A DNA stretch of 64,000 bases, taken from Amphiura filiformis. Lineage: Eukaryota > Echinodermata > Ophiuroidea > Amphilepidida > Amphiuridae. This document shows, in pieces, positions 36,021 to 48,200 of this stretch. Made by a program: the position numbers and the translations under genes. The DNA lies in the NCBI RefSeq assembly GCF_039555335.1, contig NC_092635.1:53821755-53885754 (forward strand). The letters are read 5' to 3'. Within the stretch, counting starts at the first letter, position 1. Each line of letters opens with the position of its first letter. The notes beneath the pieces were generated by a model, which saw only the letters and a list, made by a program, of their open reading frames with translations, was not told where the DNA came from and searched no databases.

Positions 36021-37210
36021 TCAAGTAGTTACACATCTACTTGAAAGTAGCCTTTGATGTGATGTGGGTTGCCGACTACGGTTGATTAATTTTCACTCCA
36101 GAATTGAAACCATATCCAATGTTTCTAAAGAGAATCCCTTGAAAGTATGACACGTGTGTGTTAAGTACCTGATGTTGCTCTGAAGGGATGCCACACGTGG
36201 ATACTATAGAAAGAAATGTAGTTTTGTAAAGATTCCATTTTGGAACATATATTAATTATTTAGGAGAGTGTTTTAGGATTTTGTTAGAAAAGGGATGATT
36301 TTTGATCATCTATATTTTATTGTTTTATGTATTTTCCTGTCATTTCCTGCAAACCTAATAAAGATATTTTGATAATTGAAAATAGGCTGTATCATAAATC
36401 GTAGAGGTTGAAAGCGTAACCAAGCGTGCAAAATTATTATTTGCCATGGAACTTCGGTCATATTTTATTTGAAATAAACTGGATGTTAGGATCTGCATGC
36501 ATGGTATGCATAGTATTGATGGTATACAGACACTGACCTTTCCCTAAAACTAGTAAGCAGCAACTTGTGTATCACACCCGTCATGGGTTCGAACCCTTTT
36601 GTTGTATTTTATTGTTAAACCTAAATAGCGTGATTGCTTTTGAATGAGCGGCAACACACATATTTTGTTTGAGGATAGCTGCCTAAATCCAAAATAATTA
36701 AACAATCTAAGTGGCTTTTTCACTGCAAATTTTTGTTTTGTTTACATCACATTTGCTGGCGTTAACAACATACCGAATGCGCCTTGACTGCGTTGGACAT
36801 ACGCCGCGCAGAGTTGCTCGCGCACACGCGACGCTTAATCAAGCGCCATGAATCGCAATATTTCGTGATCTGCGCATTGCCGCTCATTATTTCCCGCCAA
36901 TTTACTAAGCTGTCTTGAGCCATGTGACTTTTTAGAGTTGAAAGGAGTGAAATAAATCAAGCAAAAATACAAGTAAATATTAGGAAGTTGTATTTTTATC
37001 AGTTTCAAGTGAAAGAATACATCTTAGTTTTGATAAATATCAAGAAATCTCAAATTCTGGTGTGGACGAATGTGTCTCCCCTTACTCTGGCCTTAGGTGC
37101 ACATGCTTTCCTCACGGTGCGTTGGGGCCTCCAAATTTTGGCTATGTTACCACATCTACGACACTAACCAAGGTGCCAAAATCTGAATTTTGAAAATTGG
37201 AAAAATATGG

Positions 37211-37556
37211 CGGGGGGGGGGGTACTTGGATTATTTTTTGACGGGGATGTGTGGCTCGAGCTTCCAAACCCTTACCCATTTCCAAGGGTAATTTTACCGG
37301 AAAAGGGGACCCATATCTAAGGATTTTCAGGGAATAAGGACCCATATCTAAGGATTTGAGCTTGAAAATGGTAAAAGCAACATCATTTTTCACACATAGC
37401 ATGGAAAATTTAATAGGGAGACCCATGTCTAAGGATTTTTTCTTCAAAACATAGACCCATGTGTACCATGTCTAAAGATTTTTTGTGGCAAACCTACCCA
37501 TTGGAGCGGCACGTCCCCGTATGCCTTTACTATGTCAATACCCCCCCCCCTCCCCG
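37211..37556. mobile_element. G-run hAT-type MITE, copy 1 (GGGGGTACT...GTACCCCC)
   Basis: Starts with a run of G then tacttgg and ends gtcaata then a run of C. The interior has repeated 'gacccatatctaaggattt' units and gcggcacgtccccgtatg. Same design as 41441-41810. The target duplication is not clear. Confidence 0.65.
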
Positions 37557-38390
37557 ATATGGCTACTGCCAGCCATCCCACTTGCCGTTAACTTATTGAC
37601 ATAACTATAATAAAGTAAACAGCAACAACATATGTCTATTTAAAGATTTATTCTGTACACAAAATTTATTTCAGATTGCTTTCCACCAATTTAAAAATAT
37701 CAAAACTCTTTCTACAGTATAAAAGGTTTTCTTTGGCCAAAATATTACAATTCTTATATCAGAAATAATAACATATAACCCCACATGATGCTCACATTGA
37801 ATTGTTGTACCTTATTAAGCTATATTTTTTTTACAGTTAGGTAAATAGATTTAACAAATTCTAGTTTAAAATCGTTTTTATTTAGATAAAAAGAGTTGAT
37901 GACTTCATAAAGTGGTTTGTAGTTTGCTTTTTGAGTACAAAAAAAGTCACTGCCAATATGCTGCAAATACCCACCAGGACTGTACTTCATTTGTGAGGAC
38001 TGCAACCTATATGCTGTGCAACTCAACTTTTGGATATTACAGAAACTGTGAAGTTCTCCATTATGAACAGTGAAATTAAACATTATGCAAAATGATCCGA
38101 TATAAAAGTTAACATACAAAACAATATGTAAGCCTATATAGCATGTAAAGTGTGTGCAAAACATTTGTAAACAACAACAAAGTTAAGTATACAACAATGA
38201 TAGTACTCATACATTTAAATTGGCTATTCCAGATATTCCAAATACCTCATTGAATGTTCTTGATCATATGGTAGTTGCATTTAAAGGAAAATCTGTTGCC
38301 CATGCAAAAAAAAAAGATGCATTTGCCATTGCTGTATGCCTCAAGTTTCATTATATTTAAAATAAAAGTACTCTAACCAGACAAGAAGAG
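37557..38390. other. AT-rich segment, possible minus-strand 3' UTR
   Basis: Two minus-strand AATAAA motifs (37652-37647 and 37670-37665) and a 114-codon minus-strand open frame at 37820-38164 without any recognisable motif. It could be the 3' UTR of an unseen gene or of a long isoform; not resolvable from sequence alone. Confidence 0.25.
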
Positions 38391-38394
38391 TATT

Positions 38395-38696
38395 AGGCCA
38401 GTCCATTTATAGTCAACACTCCCCCTGTGGAAGATTTTGAAAATATCTTCAGCAGGGGGAGTATGAATTTCAAATGGAATCAGTACATTAGGCAACTCTA
38501 TTTAAAACTCACCCTCCCTCTGTAAAAGATTCAAGTTGAATTTTACTCAGCGGGTGTATGAAATTCAAATGGTACTGCCCCATGAGTTCATTTCATTTGA
38601 AATTCATACTCCTCTCAGATATACAAGTCTAAGTCCTGTGGAAGAAATTTCTAAAAACATTTACGGGGAATGTGGACTTTAAATGGATTTGCCCAT
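38395..38696. mobile_element. Palindromic MITE, family GGGCTATTCC, long subfamily copy 1
   Basis: Inverted-repeat element containing ctccccctgtggaagatttt and its inverted partner, tgaaattcaaatgg words, and ends in aatggatttgcccatt. Related to 39656-39940. Confidence 0.6.
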
Positions 38697-38783
38697 TAGT
38701 TGTGTGCAAATGATTACTGTAAGGATTCCCTGCCATCAGCAACACTGTCATTACATAACAAGTGTCTCACTCAACTCAACATA

Positions 38784-38974
38784 TGGGCTATTCCAGTTGA
38801 AATCCATACACCCCCTATGGAAGAAAATTATGACTTTAACCTCCCCTACAGCGGGTGTAGATTTCAAACTGAGTCACCCATACAAGTAACCCCATTTGAA
38901 ATTCACACTCCCTGTGAGAAGATTAAGATCATGTCTTCCATAGGGGGTGTATGGATTTCAACTGAAATAGCCCA
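38784..38974. mobile_element. Palindromic MITE, family GGGCTATTCC, short subfamily copy 1
   Basis: tgggctattccagttgaaat at the left; inverted atttcaactgaaatagccca at the right; arms include catacaccccctatggaaga. About 190 bp. The overlapping plus-strand open frames are artefacts. Confidence 0.85.
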
Positions 38975-39049
38975 TTTAAAAGTTAAATGTTAATTTGAAT
39001 CAAATAGTTTTCTGATGATGGATGAAATCCTTACATGTAGTCAAAGTAA

Positions 39050-39276
39050 TTAGGCCAAAAAAAAAAAAGGGTTGTCTCAAAGCTTGCGTGCGCGTTTGTA
39101 AAATCGCACGATTTGACAAAAAAGAAATGCGGAATTTTTTTTATAGTTTTTCCAGAAAAAATCGGCGAAAATCAGACTTTTTTCTCAAAATACCATGAAA
39201 AAAGTCGGGAATTTCCCATTGGTTTTTAAATTTCTCGTGAGCTTTGAGACAATCTTTTTTTTTTTTTTTTGGCCTT
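39050..39276. mobile_element. Palindromic MITE, family TAGGCC-poly(A), copy 1
   Basis: taggcc then a poly-A run and gggttgtctcaaagct; inverted agctttgagacaatc, poly-T and ggccta at the right. The interior shares aaaaaagtcgggaatt, ccagaaaaaa. Copy 2 is at 53794-54053. Confidence 0.75.
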
Positions 39277-39655
39277 ATACAAAACAAATAGCACAAAACA
39301 ATACAACAAAATATTATACACACTATCACTATCAATTACATTTTAATACTTTCATCTTCAGAGCACTATTATTCTTTTTATGGCCACAACCTAAAGCTGC
39401 ATGCAACATTTTCCATTGTATTTTGAAGATTTACCCGTCTATCAATATGATTCGATATAGTAACTTTTCCATAACTATCTTCAATATTTGTAATCAAATT
39501 AAGCATTTTAATGCTTAAAAACATTAATTAAGAATTTTAATGCTTAAAAACATTACTTAAGCATTTTAATGATTAATGTAAAAGTTTAAAAACTTCAACA
39601 GTTTTGCTGATGTCTTTGAATCACTGAGTTATGGCAAGTACCAGTACTAATCACT

Positions 39656-39940
39656 GGGCTATTCCATTTCAAATCCCCTCTCCCCCTGTGGAAGATTGAA
39701 ATATTTTCCACAGAGGGAGTATGGATTTCAAATGGAAATAGCACATTAACCAACTTTATTTGAAACTCACCCTCCCTCTGTGGAAGATTCAGATTGAATC
39801 TTTCTCATCTCAGTGGGTGTATGAAATTCAAATGGAGCTGCCTAATGTGTTTATTCCATTTTGAATTCATACTCCCTCTGTGGACAATATTTCCAAAATC
39901 TTCCACAGGGGGAGGGTGGACTTTAAATGGATTAACCCAT
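39656..39940. mobile_element. Palindromic MITE, family GGGCTATTCC, long subfamily copy 2
   Basis: gggctattccatttcaaatc at the left, ggactttaaatggattaacc at the right; interior ccctctgtggaagattcaga. Same layout as 38395-38696. Confidence 0.7.
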
Positions 39941-40812
39941 TTTGAGACAGCCTTTTTACGATAAGTTCATACTGGATAGACACCCAATGCCCACTTGTAT
40001 TTTGGCCCCAAATTACAGACATAATGTCATTGAAAATTGGCAAATATTTCAATATCAAAATTAATTGTCAGTCATCAATCAACATTCAATCTTTTATTAT
40101 TAAATAATAATTTTGTATAATTATGATTATGATGAGAACAAACATTGTATACACAGCATGTTTTCCAAACACTGTCAAACTACTGTTCATGAAGATCCGG
40201 GGAAGAAGTGCTTCAAAATTCTGAAGGCTCACCATTTTGAGAGTCCATTGTTCAAAAATAAGCAGCAAACTCAAATCTTAAGTATTTTGACTTTCTGAAT
40301 TAAAGCAATAATGTGTGATTTGCATAAAGAATAGATTCTTATTTAAATGTTTGTTTTCACTGATCACATTATCCCCTTTTAATTTCAAGCCAAACAAATG
40401 AGGTAAAACAAAGAAAATTGCGATTCATTCCAACGCCTACAATGTGTGTTCTACGCTCGCCGATCGTATTACATGTACTGCACGAAGCATCGCACTCGAC
40501 GTGTGTACATACAAGCTGACATCCACGGTACATGTTAGCAAGTACTCGATCGTTGAACTCTGAATAAAACTGGGTCGACCCGGTTTTAATACAAAAAGTT
40601 AAATTTTACTGTTATTAAAGCACTTCAGGCTTAGTCTTTTACGTGGTATTTTAGTATACCACTAGGCATTATAATTATGCAAAGAGTAGAAATCCAAGTA
40701 AAATTGAGGGCGTCGCTGTGAAGCAAATCACACGTTATGGCTTTAAGGAGTTCAGAATTACGAGCATTTCCCTTTGCATGGTTTGATATCATGTGCTCTA
40801 GTCATCTTGGAA
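39941..40812. other. AT-rich sequence with a CpG-containing patch
   Basis: 40430-40580 is relatively CpG-rich (ctcgccgatcgtattac, cgcactcgacgtgtg) and could be a promoter, for example for the missing first exon of the MCT-like gene, but no coding start was recognised. Otherwise nothing seen. Confidence 0.25.
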
Positions 40813-40999
40813 TAGGCTAATCCAGTTGAAATCCATACATCCCCTATGGAAGACTTGACTTTAACTTTTCACACAGAGGGTATAGATTTCAAATTGAGTC
40901 ACCCATTCAAGTAACCCCATTTGAAATTTACACACCCTGTGTTGAAGATTAAGACCATGTCTTCCATAGGGGTGTATGGATTTCAACAGGAATAGCCCA
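40813..40999. mobile_element. Palindromic MITE, family GGGCTATTCC, short subfamily copy 2
   Basis: taatccagttgaaatccata at the left, ggatttcaacaggaatagcc at the right, with catgtcttccatagg in the inverted arm. The minus-strand open frame here is an artefact of the arms. Confidence 0.8.
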
Positions 41000-41440
41000 G
41001 TTCAGGTCACTCACGCTTTCAATATCACTGCTAACACCAAGAGTTATCTTTTCACAGCATACAGGCCCAACAAATAGCTTTTTTTTAAAGTTTCTCTTGC
41101 TACAAATATTCAAAGCAGCACATCTATAAAAACATGATAGCACACATTTGAAATAATGTAAAAGCACACAACTGTTAGCACTCTTTGTAACTTTGACAAA
41201 GTTTCAACATTTAACATTGTCGAATAGAACTGATTAAAACTATTAGTTGTTAATTAACTACTAACTGTTAATTTATTCAGCATTAATTATTCACTCAGTT
41301 AATTACTCGCATAATTTATCACTAAGCATTCACGATCTTCGTCGTTATAGCCTACATAATTTAATAACCACTCTTCATGAGAACACCACTCGTTATACTG
41401 GCATATGTCCAAGATGTAAAATCTACCGGAGGGCTCAATG

Positions 41441-41810
41441 CCCGGGGGGGTACTCACGTTTGGTTTTGGCAGGGACGTGCCGCTGAGATTTTGGAAGTGG
41501 ACCCATAAATATACCAATTTTTCAAGAAATTTGGACCCATTGATATACCAAAAGTCAAAATTTTCGGCCGAATTTAACCAAAATTGTCTTGGTTTTTACA
41601 AATTTTCCCAAAATTTTGGGAAAATTTTTGCTAGATTAAGGAAAAAATGGGCTGTTTTTGGAAAAAAATTGAGAAAATTTTGAAAAAAGGACCCATTCAT
41701 ATACCAAAATAGGCTTTGAAAAAGGGGTCATTGATATACCAGAAGGCCGAAAATGCTAACCATGTTTGCGGCACGTCCCGTATGGTCATTTGTACTGAGT
41801 ACCCCCCCGG
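41441..41810. mobile_element. G-run hAT-type MITE, copy 2, perfect 8-bp duplication
   Basis: CCCGGGGGGGTACTCA at the left and TGAGTACCCCCCCGG at the right; GCTCAATG is duplicated exactly at 41433-41440 and 41811-41818. The interior has cagggacgtgccgctgag and inverted gcggcacgtcccgtat, with 'ttcatataccaaaa' units. Confidence 0.88.
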
Positions 41811-42040
41811 GCTCAATGGCTACCTCCTAAAATAGCCTAAAAATGCACCTTTTTACAAACCGATAAGTGTAGCCTATTTTTCAAAATCATTGAAGGCAGT
41901 TTACTCGTTCGCATATGTCAAACAATTCAATTAAGCTTAAAAGGTACTCATTCATATTTATTTACCTGATTGAAAAAAAAAAACCTGTCATCTGAAGGCT
42001 AAAAATATAGTACATAATAATATGAACACTATATTCAAAG

Positions 42041-42046
42041 TTTATT
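42041..42046 (-). terminator. Candidate poly(A) signal AATAAA for the WAP/Ig/NTR gene
   Basis: AATAAA on the minus strand about 97 nt beyond the TAA stop at 42143, in AT-rich sequence. Position and motif suit a short 3' UTR. More distal sites are possible. Confidence 0.45.
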
Positions 42047-42142
42047 ATTATCATAGTATGTGTATATTTACAAGGAGTAAAAACTTGTTAAAAAATTCCA
42101 TAGTCCTGAATGTGTTTAAAGTTTCTCAATATGGTGTCAGAG

Positions 42143-42288
42143 TTAGCATTTTCTGCCCATTTTGATGAGTTGTTTCTTGATAGCGGCGGATCGGGTGACC
42201 ACTGTGACATCGCTGTTGATATTAATGGTTTGAGCAGTGCTATCCAAGTTTGCTCCTGTACCAGTCACAATTAAAAGTACTTTCTCAC
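42143..42288 (-). CDS. Netrin-type (NTR) domain exon 3 with stop
   Basis: Acceptor TCCTTTTTTCAG; encodes EKVLLIVTGTGANLDSTAQT, ININSDVTVVTRSAAIKKQL and IKMGRKC, then TAA. The last Cys just before the stop closes the NTR module, and the run of basic residues before it is usual for NTR domains. The exon was found by phase continuity and is not obvious as an open reading frame. Confidence 0.82.
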
Positions 42289-45200
42289 CTGAAAAAAGGA
42301 AATTAGGAAAAAAGAAGATTAGAAAGCTAGCCTAACACTCACTCAAGTCCAAACTAACATAATCACTGGTGGGCGGAAATAACCAAATTTGCAATTACTG
42401 ATAATGTGTCAAGGGAAAGCCGTATAATAGCCAGTCCATAAATTATTGATTATTTCATCTAAGCAATTTTGAAATTTGAACCATGTTGTATAAAATTTGA
42501 CCCCTTGGGACATGTTTGAATTTGTTAACATAGCTTATTATTTTCTATGTACTTTTTCTTATCTAGAGATGTCAATTAGAAGTTGATTTTCAAGGATGCA
42601 CGATACCCTCTTCTTCCAACTAAACTAGACAGTTTGCATTAATTATGGCATTTTCTGATTGCTTATTTTGCACAGAATAACTATTGTGATATCCTTGTAG
42701 TAAATTTGTAATATCTTTGCAAAGTTACTACATTGGCAACAATAAAGAAACTGAAAAAAATTAACATCATCAATGCCCCCCCGTAAAAACCCAAAATTGG
42801 TTGATTTTGCCCCCCCTGAAATTCACTTTGCCCCCTCAATGCCCCCCCCCCGCCCCCGGACACATATTCCTGGCGCCGCCAACGGTCTATGCAATTAACT
42901 TTATGTGCATGAATTGATACTGCGACCAACGAAATAAGCACCTACGTCAATACTGAACTCAAAGTGAACTAAAGTATACTTACCATTTGCAAGTTGTGGA
43001 CAGCTACATTGATCAGCTATTGTGTAATCCCAGTTGCGCAGGCTACCGGTGACTTCCTGATCCTGACCAAGAAGCACCTCGGTCAATAGACGTAAACTGT
43101 TACCTTGTACTTTAGCTGTGTAACCTAAACATAAAGTACAACAAGATAACAATTTAGTTTCTTCTTGTATTTGCTTGGTTAACCACTGGAGGAGGCATAA
43201 GACATTTGAAAAACAATTTAATGTGATTTTCATAGTGTTTTTTCCAGAAGAGTCAAAGCACAGTTGTTTATTTGCTGTAGAAGTGATGATGTAATAGGAG
43301 TAACTACCATATAGCGATAGATGAATACAATTTTTGAATATATCGCCCTGTACTACTACATTCATGTGGTATCTATGTATTGAGCCATAGATGTCAAAGA
43401 ACAGGGATAAAGATCGACCAGGATGGTAATTCACTCGCACCTGTAAGATTAGTATCTTTGAAAAGAGCGGTAATGTATTCAATCTATGGTTGCAGACATA
43501 CACAAGTGATGAGTGCAACCTGCTTATAGTGCAGGGCGATATATTCAAAAATTGTATTCATTTTTGCTATGGTAATTAATCCTGTTACATCATCACTTCT
43601 ACAGCGAATAGTGCACAGTATCAGAATCAGATCACTTCTTCCAGGACCGCACTTGTCAACAAAGATTATGGACTGGGACAGTTAACACCTTTCAAGATTT
43701 TTAACTGACTACCAGCAAAATGAACAGGTATGAATCAAAACATGAGACCAATGTCCTCTCTGAAGTTCAGCGCACTCTTATGGTTCACTTGCCAATAGAC
43801 CATTTCATATCAAGATCGGAAAAGTTTGGAAAACCGTGCTATTTATCCAGTAAGCTAGGGGCTCAAATTGTACCCAAACTGGCGGACAAGAAATGTCATG
43901 AATTACGGTACCATTTTGCGCCAAAATAGCCAATGTGAACATAGGGTCATAGGTTTAAATATTTTCCTAGAATATTGAGTATACACCTCAGCTACTTCAT
44001 TTTTCACAAAAAGATGCTAATGGAAAGAAATGATAAAATGTTTGTAATTTTTCGTCAGTTAAATGGGTTTTTTTTACAGAACGTTTTGTTTATGCATGCA
44101 CCTCTTCCACAGGTCAATCTCTTACACAAGACATGCCCCCATAAGCTTGATTGCACATTGAGTATCCTTGGCAAAAGTACCTCTTTCATCCATAAATGAC
44201 CCTTGAAAGTTCATTGTAGTTTATGATGCCTGTTACACATTGGAACTTCACACTGTACATGATGCTGAAGATTTCACACCACCAAATAAATCCCCATAGA
44301 GATATGTACTAAATTCGCCTCAAGAAAACATAATTTTTTCTTCGCAAGAGCGACACAGTTCTTAGCGAGAGCTATCATGGTTGAAATTAGCCCTAGCCTG
44401 ATCCCTCTGACTGGAAAAAAATATAGGTTGACCGACATTATTATTTGCGACTGGCCCTCGAAGTCTATGTCATCTGGGAATTACCTAATTTACCTCCAAA
44501 ATCATGCCAGTGTTTCTGTACAGAAACGACTGCTTAAAATACTTGATCTCTCCCATCTGTGGTACACTTGCAGGTTTTGATATTACTAATCATGACCAAT
44601 CTAAATTTAGCCATAGTTATGCAAATTTCTGCTCATTTTAATGCTTACTTTAGGCTATGCATGGCTTTTTCTGAGAAATGCATTCAGGGCGCACAACCGT
44701 ATAATACTATTTGGTGGTGTGAAATCTGAAGAGGTACTTTTATGCGCGTGCGATATGGGAAATTGTTTCATGCTTCAGGTTTTATCGGAATTTCTCAGTA
44801 TGAAAAGGTCTATTCTAAATGAACCATGGGCGAGCAGAAGGGTGATCTATGTTACCAATCTATAGACTTTATTTCCAAACAAAGCACCGAAACCTCATGC
44901 AGGAGAGTATTCTTTCTACTGCGCCATGCTCTCTCTCCGGTATCAAGCCGCCTCACACTTTGCCCCAAGTAAAAACAAACTAATCCGGCACGGTGAAGTT
45001 GGCTCGAGATTAGAGATTAGACATTCGTTATTACATTGAATATTACACTTTTAATTATATTTCTGCATTGATCAAGTGTACTTGAATAATATCAGACATA
45101 TTTTAGACATTCAAAATTTTTGTCCCGGATTTGGCCCAAATTTTGAATTTTGAAATTTCTGGGCCAACATTTTTGAAGTCCAAAATGGTGTCAAAATACT

Positions 45201-48200
45201 CTAGAACACTTGATCGATACATGAAAGTTGTTTTTAGGCCAAAAGTCGGTAAAAAAAAAAATCGAAATTTTAAAAGTTTAAAATTTCTGGGCCAACATTT
45301 TTGAAAGTCCAAAATGTTGTCAAAATACTGTAGAACATTTGATCGATACATGAAAATTGTTTTTAAGCCCAAGTTCAGTCAAAAATCGAAATTTTCAAAT
45401 TTTCAAAATGTCTGGGCCAAATTTTTTAAAGTCCAAAAATGGTCTGAAATTTTCTGAAATTACTCCCGTACACTTGATTGATGCATAAAAACGATTGAAA
45501 GTGTAATATTCAACGTTATAACGAATGTCTAATCTCTAATCTCGAGCCAACTTCACCATCATACTAATCCAGTATCCCCATGTTACTTACTCCAAGGTGA
45601 CTGGCAGTAAGGATCTCTGATATCAGGAGGTAATGAATCGGTGCATACTGGACACGTTACTGGTTCAGCCGGGCCTGCAAATAGGAATCAAATATGAAAC
45701 TGCAAATTAACCTCAAATAAGGTGGTATATTCTTTTATCTGAATATGAAGCTAATTGAGTTGTTTGAACTAATAAAAGTCTCTTTTGTTCTTGCCAAATT
45801 AATTTTCAACATATGCTTGACTTAAATTTAGTCAAAGTTGGTATTAAAATGCTTTGAGATAATGATCATTTTTACATTGCTGAAAAAGATGAAATACATA
45901 AGAATTTGACGATTCAATTTTCAACAATAAATACTATTCTGTCAGTCCAACATCCGGGTTATCTCTAGTCTCGGGCCCAAACTGCATGTGGCTCACGGTT
46001 TGTTATGAACAACAGAAACCGGCTGTGAAGGAGGCTACATAGCAATGTTGTTGGAGTGACTTTCAATTTCGGAAAAAACGACACTCGACCATGGAATTTA
46101 ATTTTAAGTTTGTCAGTATATAAACGGTAAATCAAGTAAGTTTCTTCCACTCTGAAGACTTAGAAATGGTTGTTTGATTCCACTGACTATTTGCGATCGA
46201 AATTTACATGACACCAATGACAGAAATCATCAACAAAAATCGAATCAGGGACTTGTTTTTACTCGAACATCATCAACCGGAAGTGACGTGACACGGACCG
46301 ACAGAATACTTGATCACTACATACACAGTGATGCCAACGCCGCGCCTTAGGCGCACAATTGGGCTACTTGGCGATCACTTGCCGCTACTCAAAAAAGCAT
46401 ACCGCTACTTGCCTACAATTGGGCTACTTTTGCCATTGTCAGGCCGCGGCAATAATTTGATGTATTTTCCTTTCAATTTAGCCGATTTATAAAGATTATG
46501 AGTCTCTAAAGCTCCAAATTGCAATTACAATGGATTTTGTGACCATTTATTGATCGGTCAGTAACTTCCTAGCAAGTACCGGAAGTTTTAAAGTCAAGTG
46601 CTTTTCCGCCCAATTGGGTGATTTGCGTTCTAAATTGGGGTAAATCCGCCCAAATATCCGGTATTTGGCGCTTTATTGGAAGCCAGAAAAATTGGGCTAC
46701 TTGAGAATCCTTTACCGCGGCCTGGCGAGTCAATGCGCCGCACCTTGGCGCTGAAAAGTTTTGGCAACACTGTACATACATGGCAGTGTTTACTGTATTG
46801 TGCTCTGTATGTTCTTCTTGAAAAAAGAATTTAATGTGTGACCTATAGAAAGAAGTGATGTGAAGAAAATCAGAATGTCTTTTACCTTTAAATATAAATT
46901 GCAGTGAAATTATGTACTATTCATAAATTTAATATGAATGATTGAAAATGATTGGCTGATTTGGAGCCAAAATTGTAAGCGTGATAATATAATTATGTTG
47001 TGTAAAACTAAGTGGCAAAATAAGTGACTAGCAAAGTGACTATATATAGTCTTCTGATTATAACAGCAACATTGTCAACTTTGAGTAATTATCAGTTAAA
47101 TTGCACACATTTTCAAAAATCTGACTTCTTAATAAAAGTAATTTGTATAGCAAGGTACATCAACCATGGACAAAATATTCAATAAATATATCGGTAGATT
47201 GCAATGTATGGTTGGATCAAATGATATAATAATACTGCTGCATACATGTAAATAGGGTGGCCAGGGAAAATACTTGGATTTAGGTTTTGAGGGTTAAAAC
47301 ATGTTGTTTTTTATCATGCATATCATACTGAATTTGCAAAGGTTAGTTTTGTAAATACTTATATTTGCATATTTTATATAATACTGCAGCAAATATACAA
47401 ATTTATACAAATATATGTTTGGGTGATAGTGATATTTTTTATGATATAATACTGAGCATGCTCAAATTTGTCCACATATTTGATCAAAATTCTGCAGCTT
47501 TACCAACCTCCTCCATCTGCACAAGGCCTCTCATTACACACTGTTAATTTGGTACTGTCTGCCGCTTGTAGTGAGGTGAAAGTGAAATCCGGACTGGGGT
47601 TGTTGCCTTTCATGAAATCAAAACATAGGAACCTAAACTCTCCGCATCCAATTGCTGTGATGTCCATCTCGCCGTTTGCGTCAATAAATCCTATATTAGC
47701 GCCCCCTATCAGGGGTTGAGACTGCTGCAACTCTGAGAGCGTTTGCTCAACTTCTTGAAAATGTTCACGGTGCCTTCGACATTTTTGGCACGTGACATTG
47801 CAAGACGCCAAAGGCCGTACCGATGACACCAGTACTTGTAGGGGCAAACAGGACAGTGGCTTCAATCGTGAGGGAACTTTAACACCTGGTTGTACAGAAG
47901 TTGCAGAGAGTCCTACTCGCATTCCTCTCACAATGGCTGTGGTTCCTCCGACGCCTGCAGGCTCATTAGGTTGGGGTTCGCCTGATTGATTGGTATGGAT
48001 GGGTAGATGGAATGGAGCGTAGAGGGGGAGGAAAATGAATGTAAGAGAATATTAATGATTTTGAAGCATGACTATTCAAAGTTAGACTTTTCAATTTTGA
48101 AGCATGACTATTCAAAGTTATATTCACAGTTTATTTGTTTTCCATCAATTAAAAAACACCACCAAAATATATCAAAACAAAAAAATAACAACAGGATGGA

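Noticed and set aside
36572..36592. GGGTTCGAACCC box-B-like sequence
   Set aside because: No box A or cloverleaf partner could be placed upstream; an isolated palindrome.
37820..38164. 114-codon minus-strand open frame
   Set aside because: No motif and AT-rich composition; more likely UTR or non-coding sequence.
42901..43548. 215-codon minus-strand open frame
   Set aside because: Only 42984-43124 (NTR exon 2) is coding; the N-terminal part reads through the MITE at 43269-43606 and intron.
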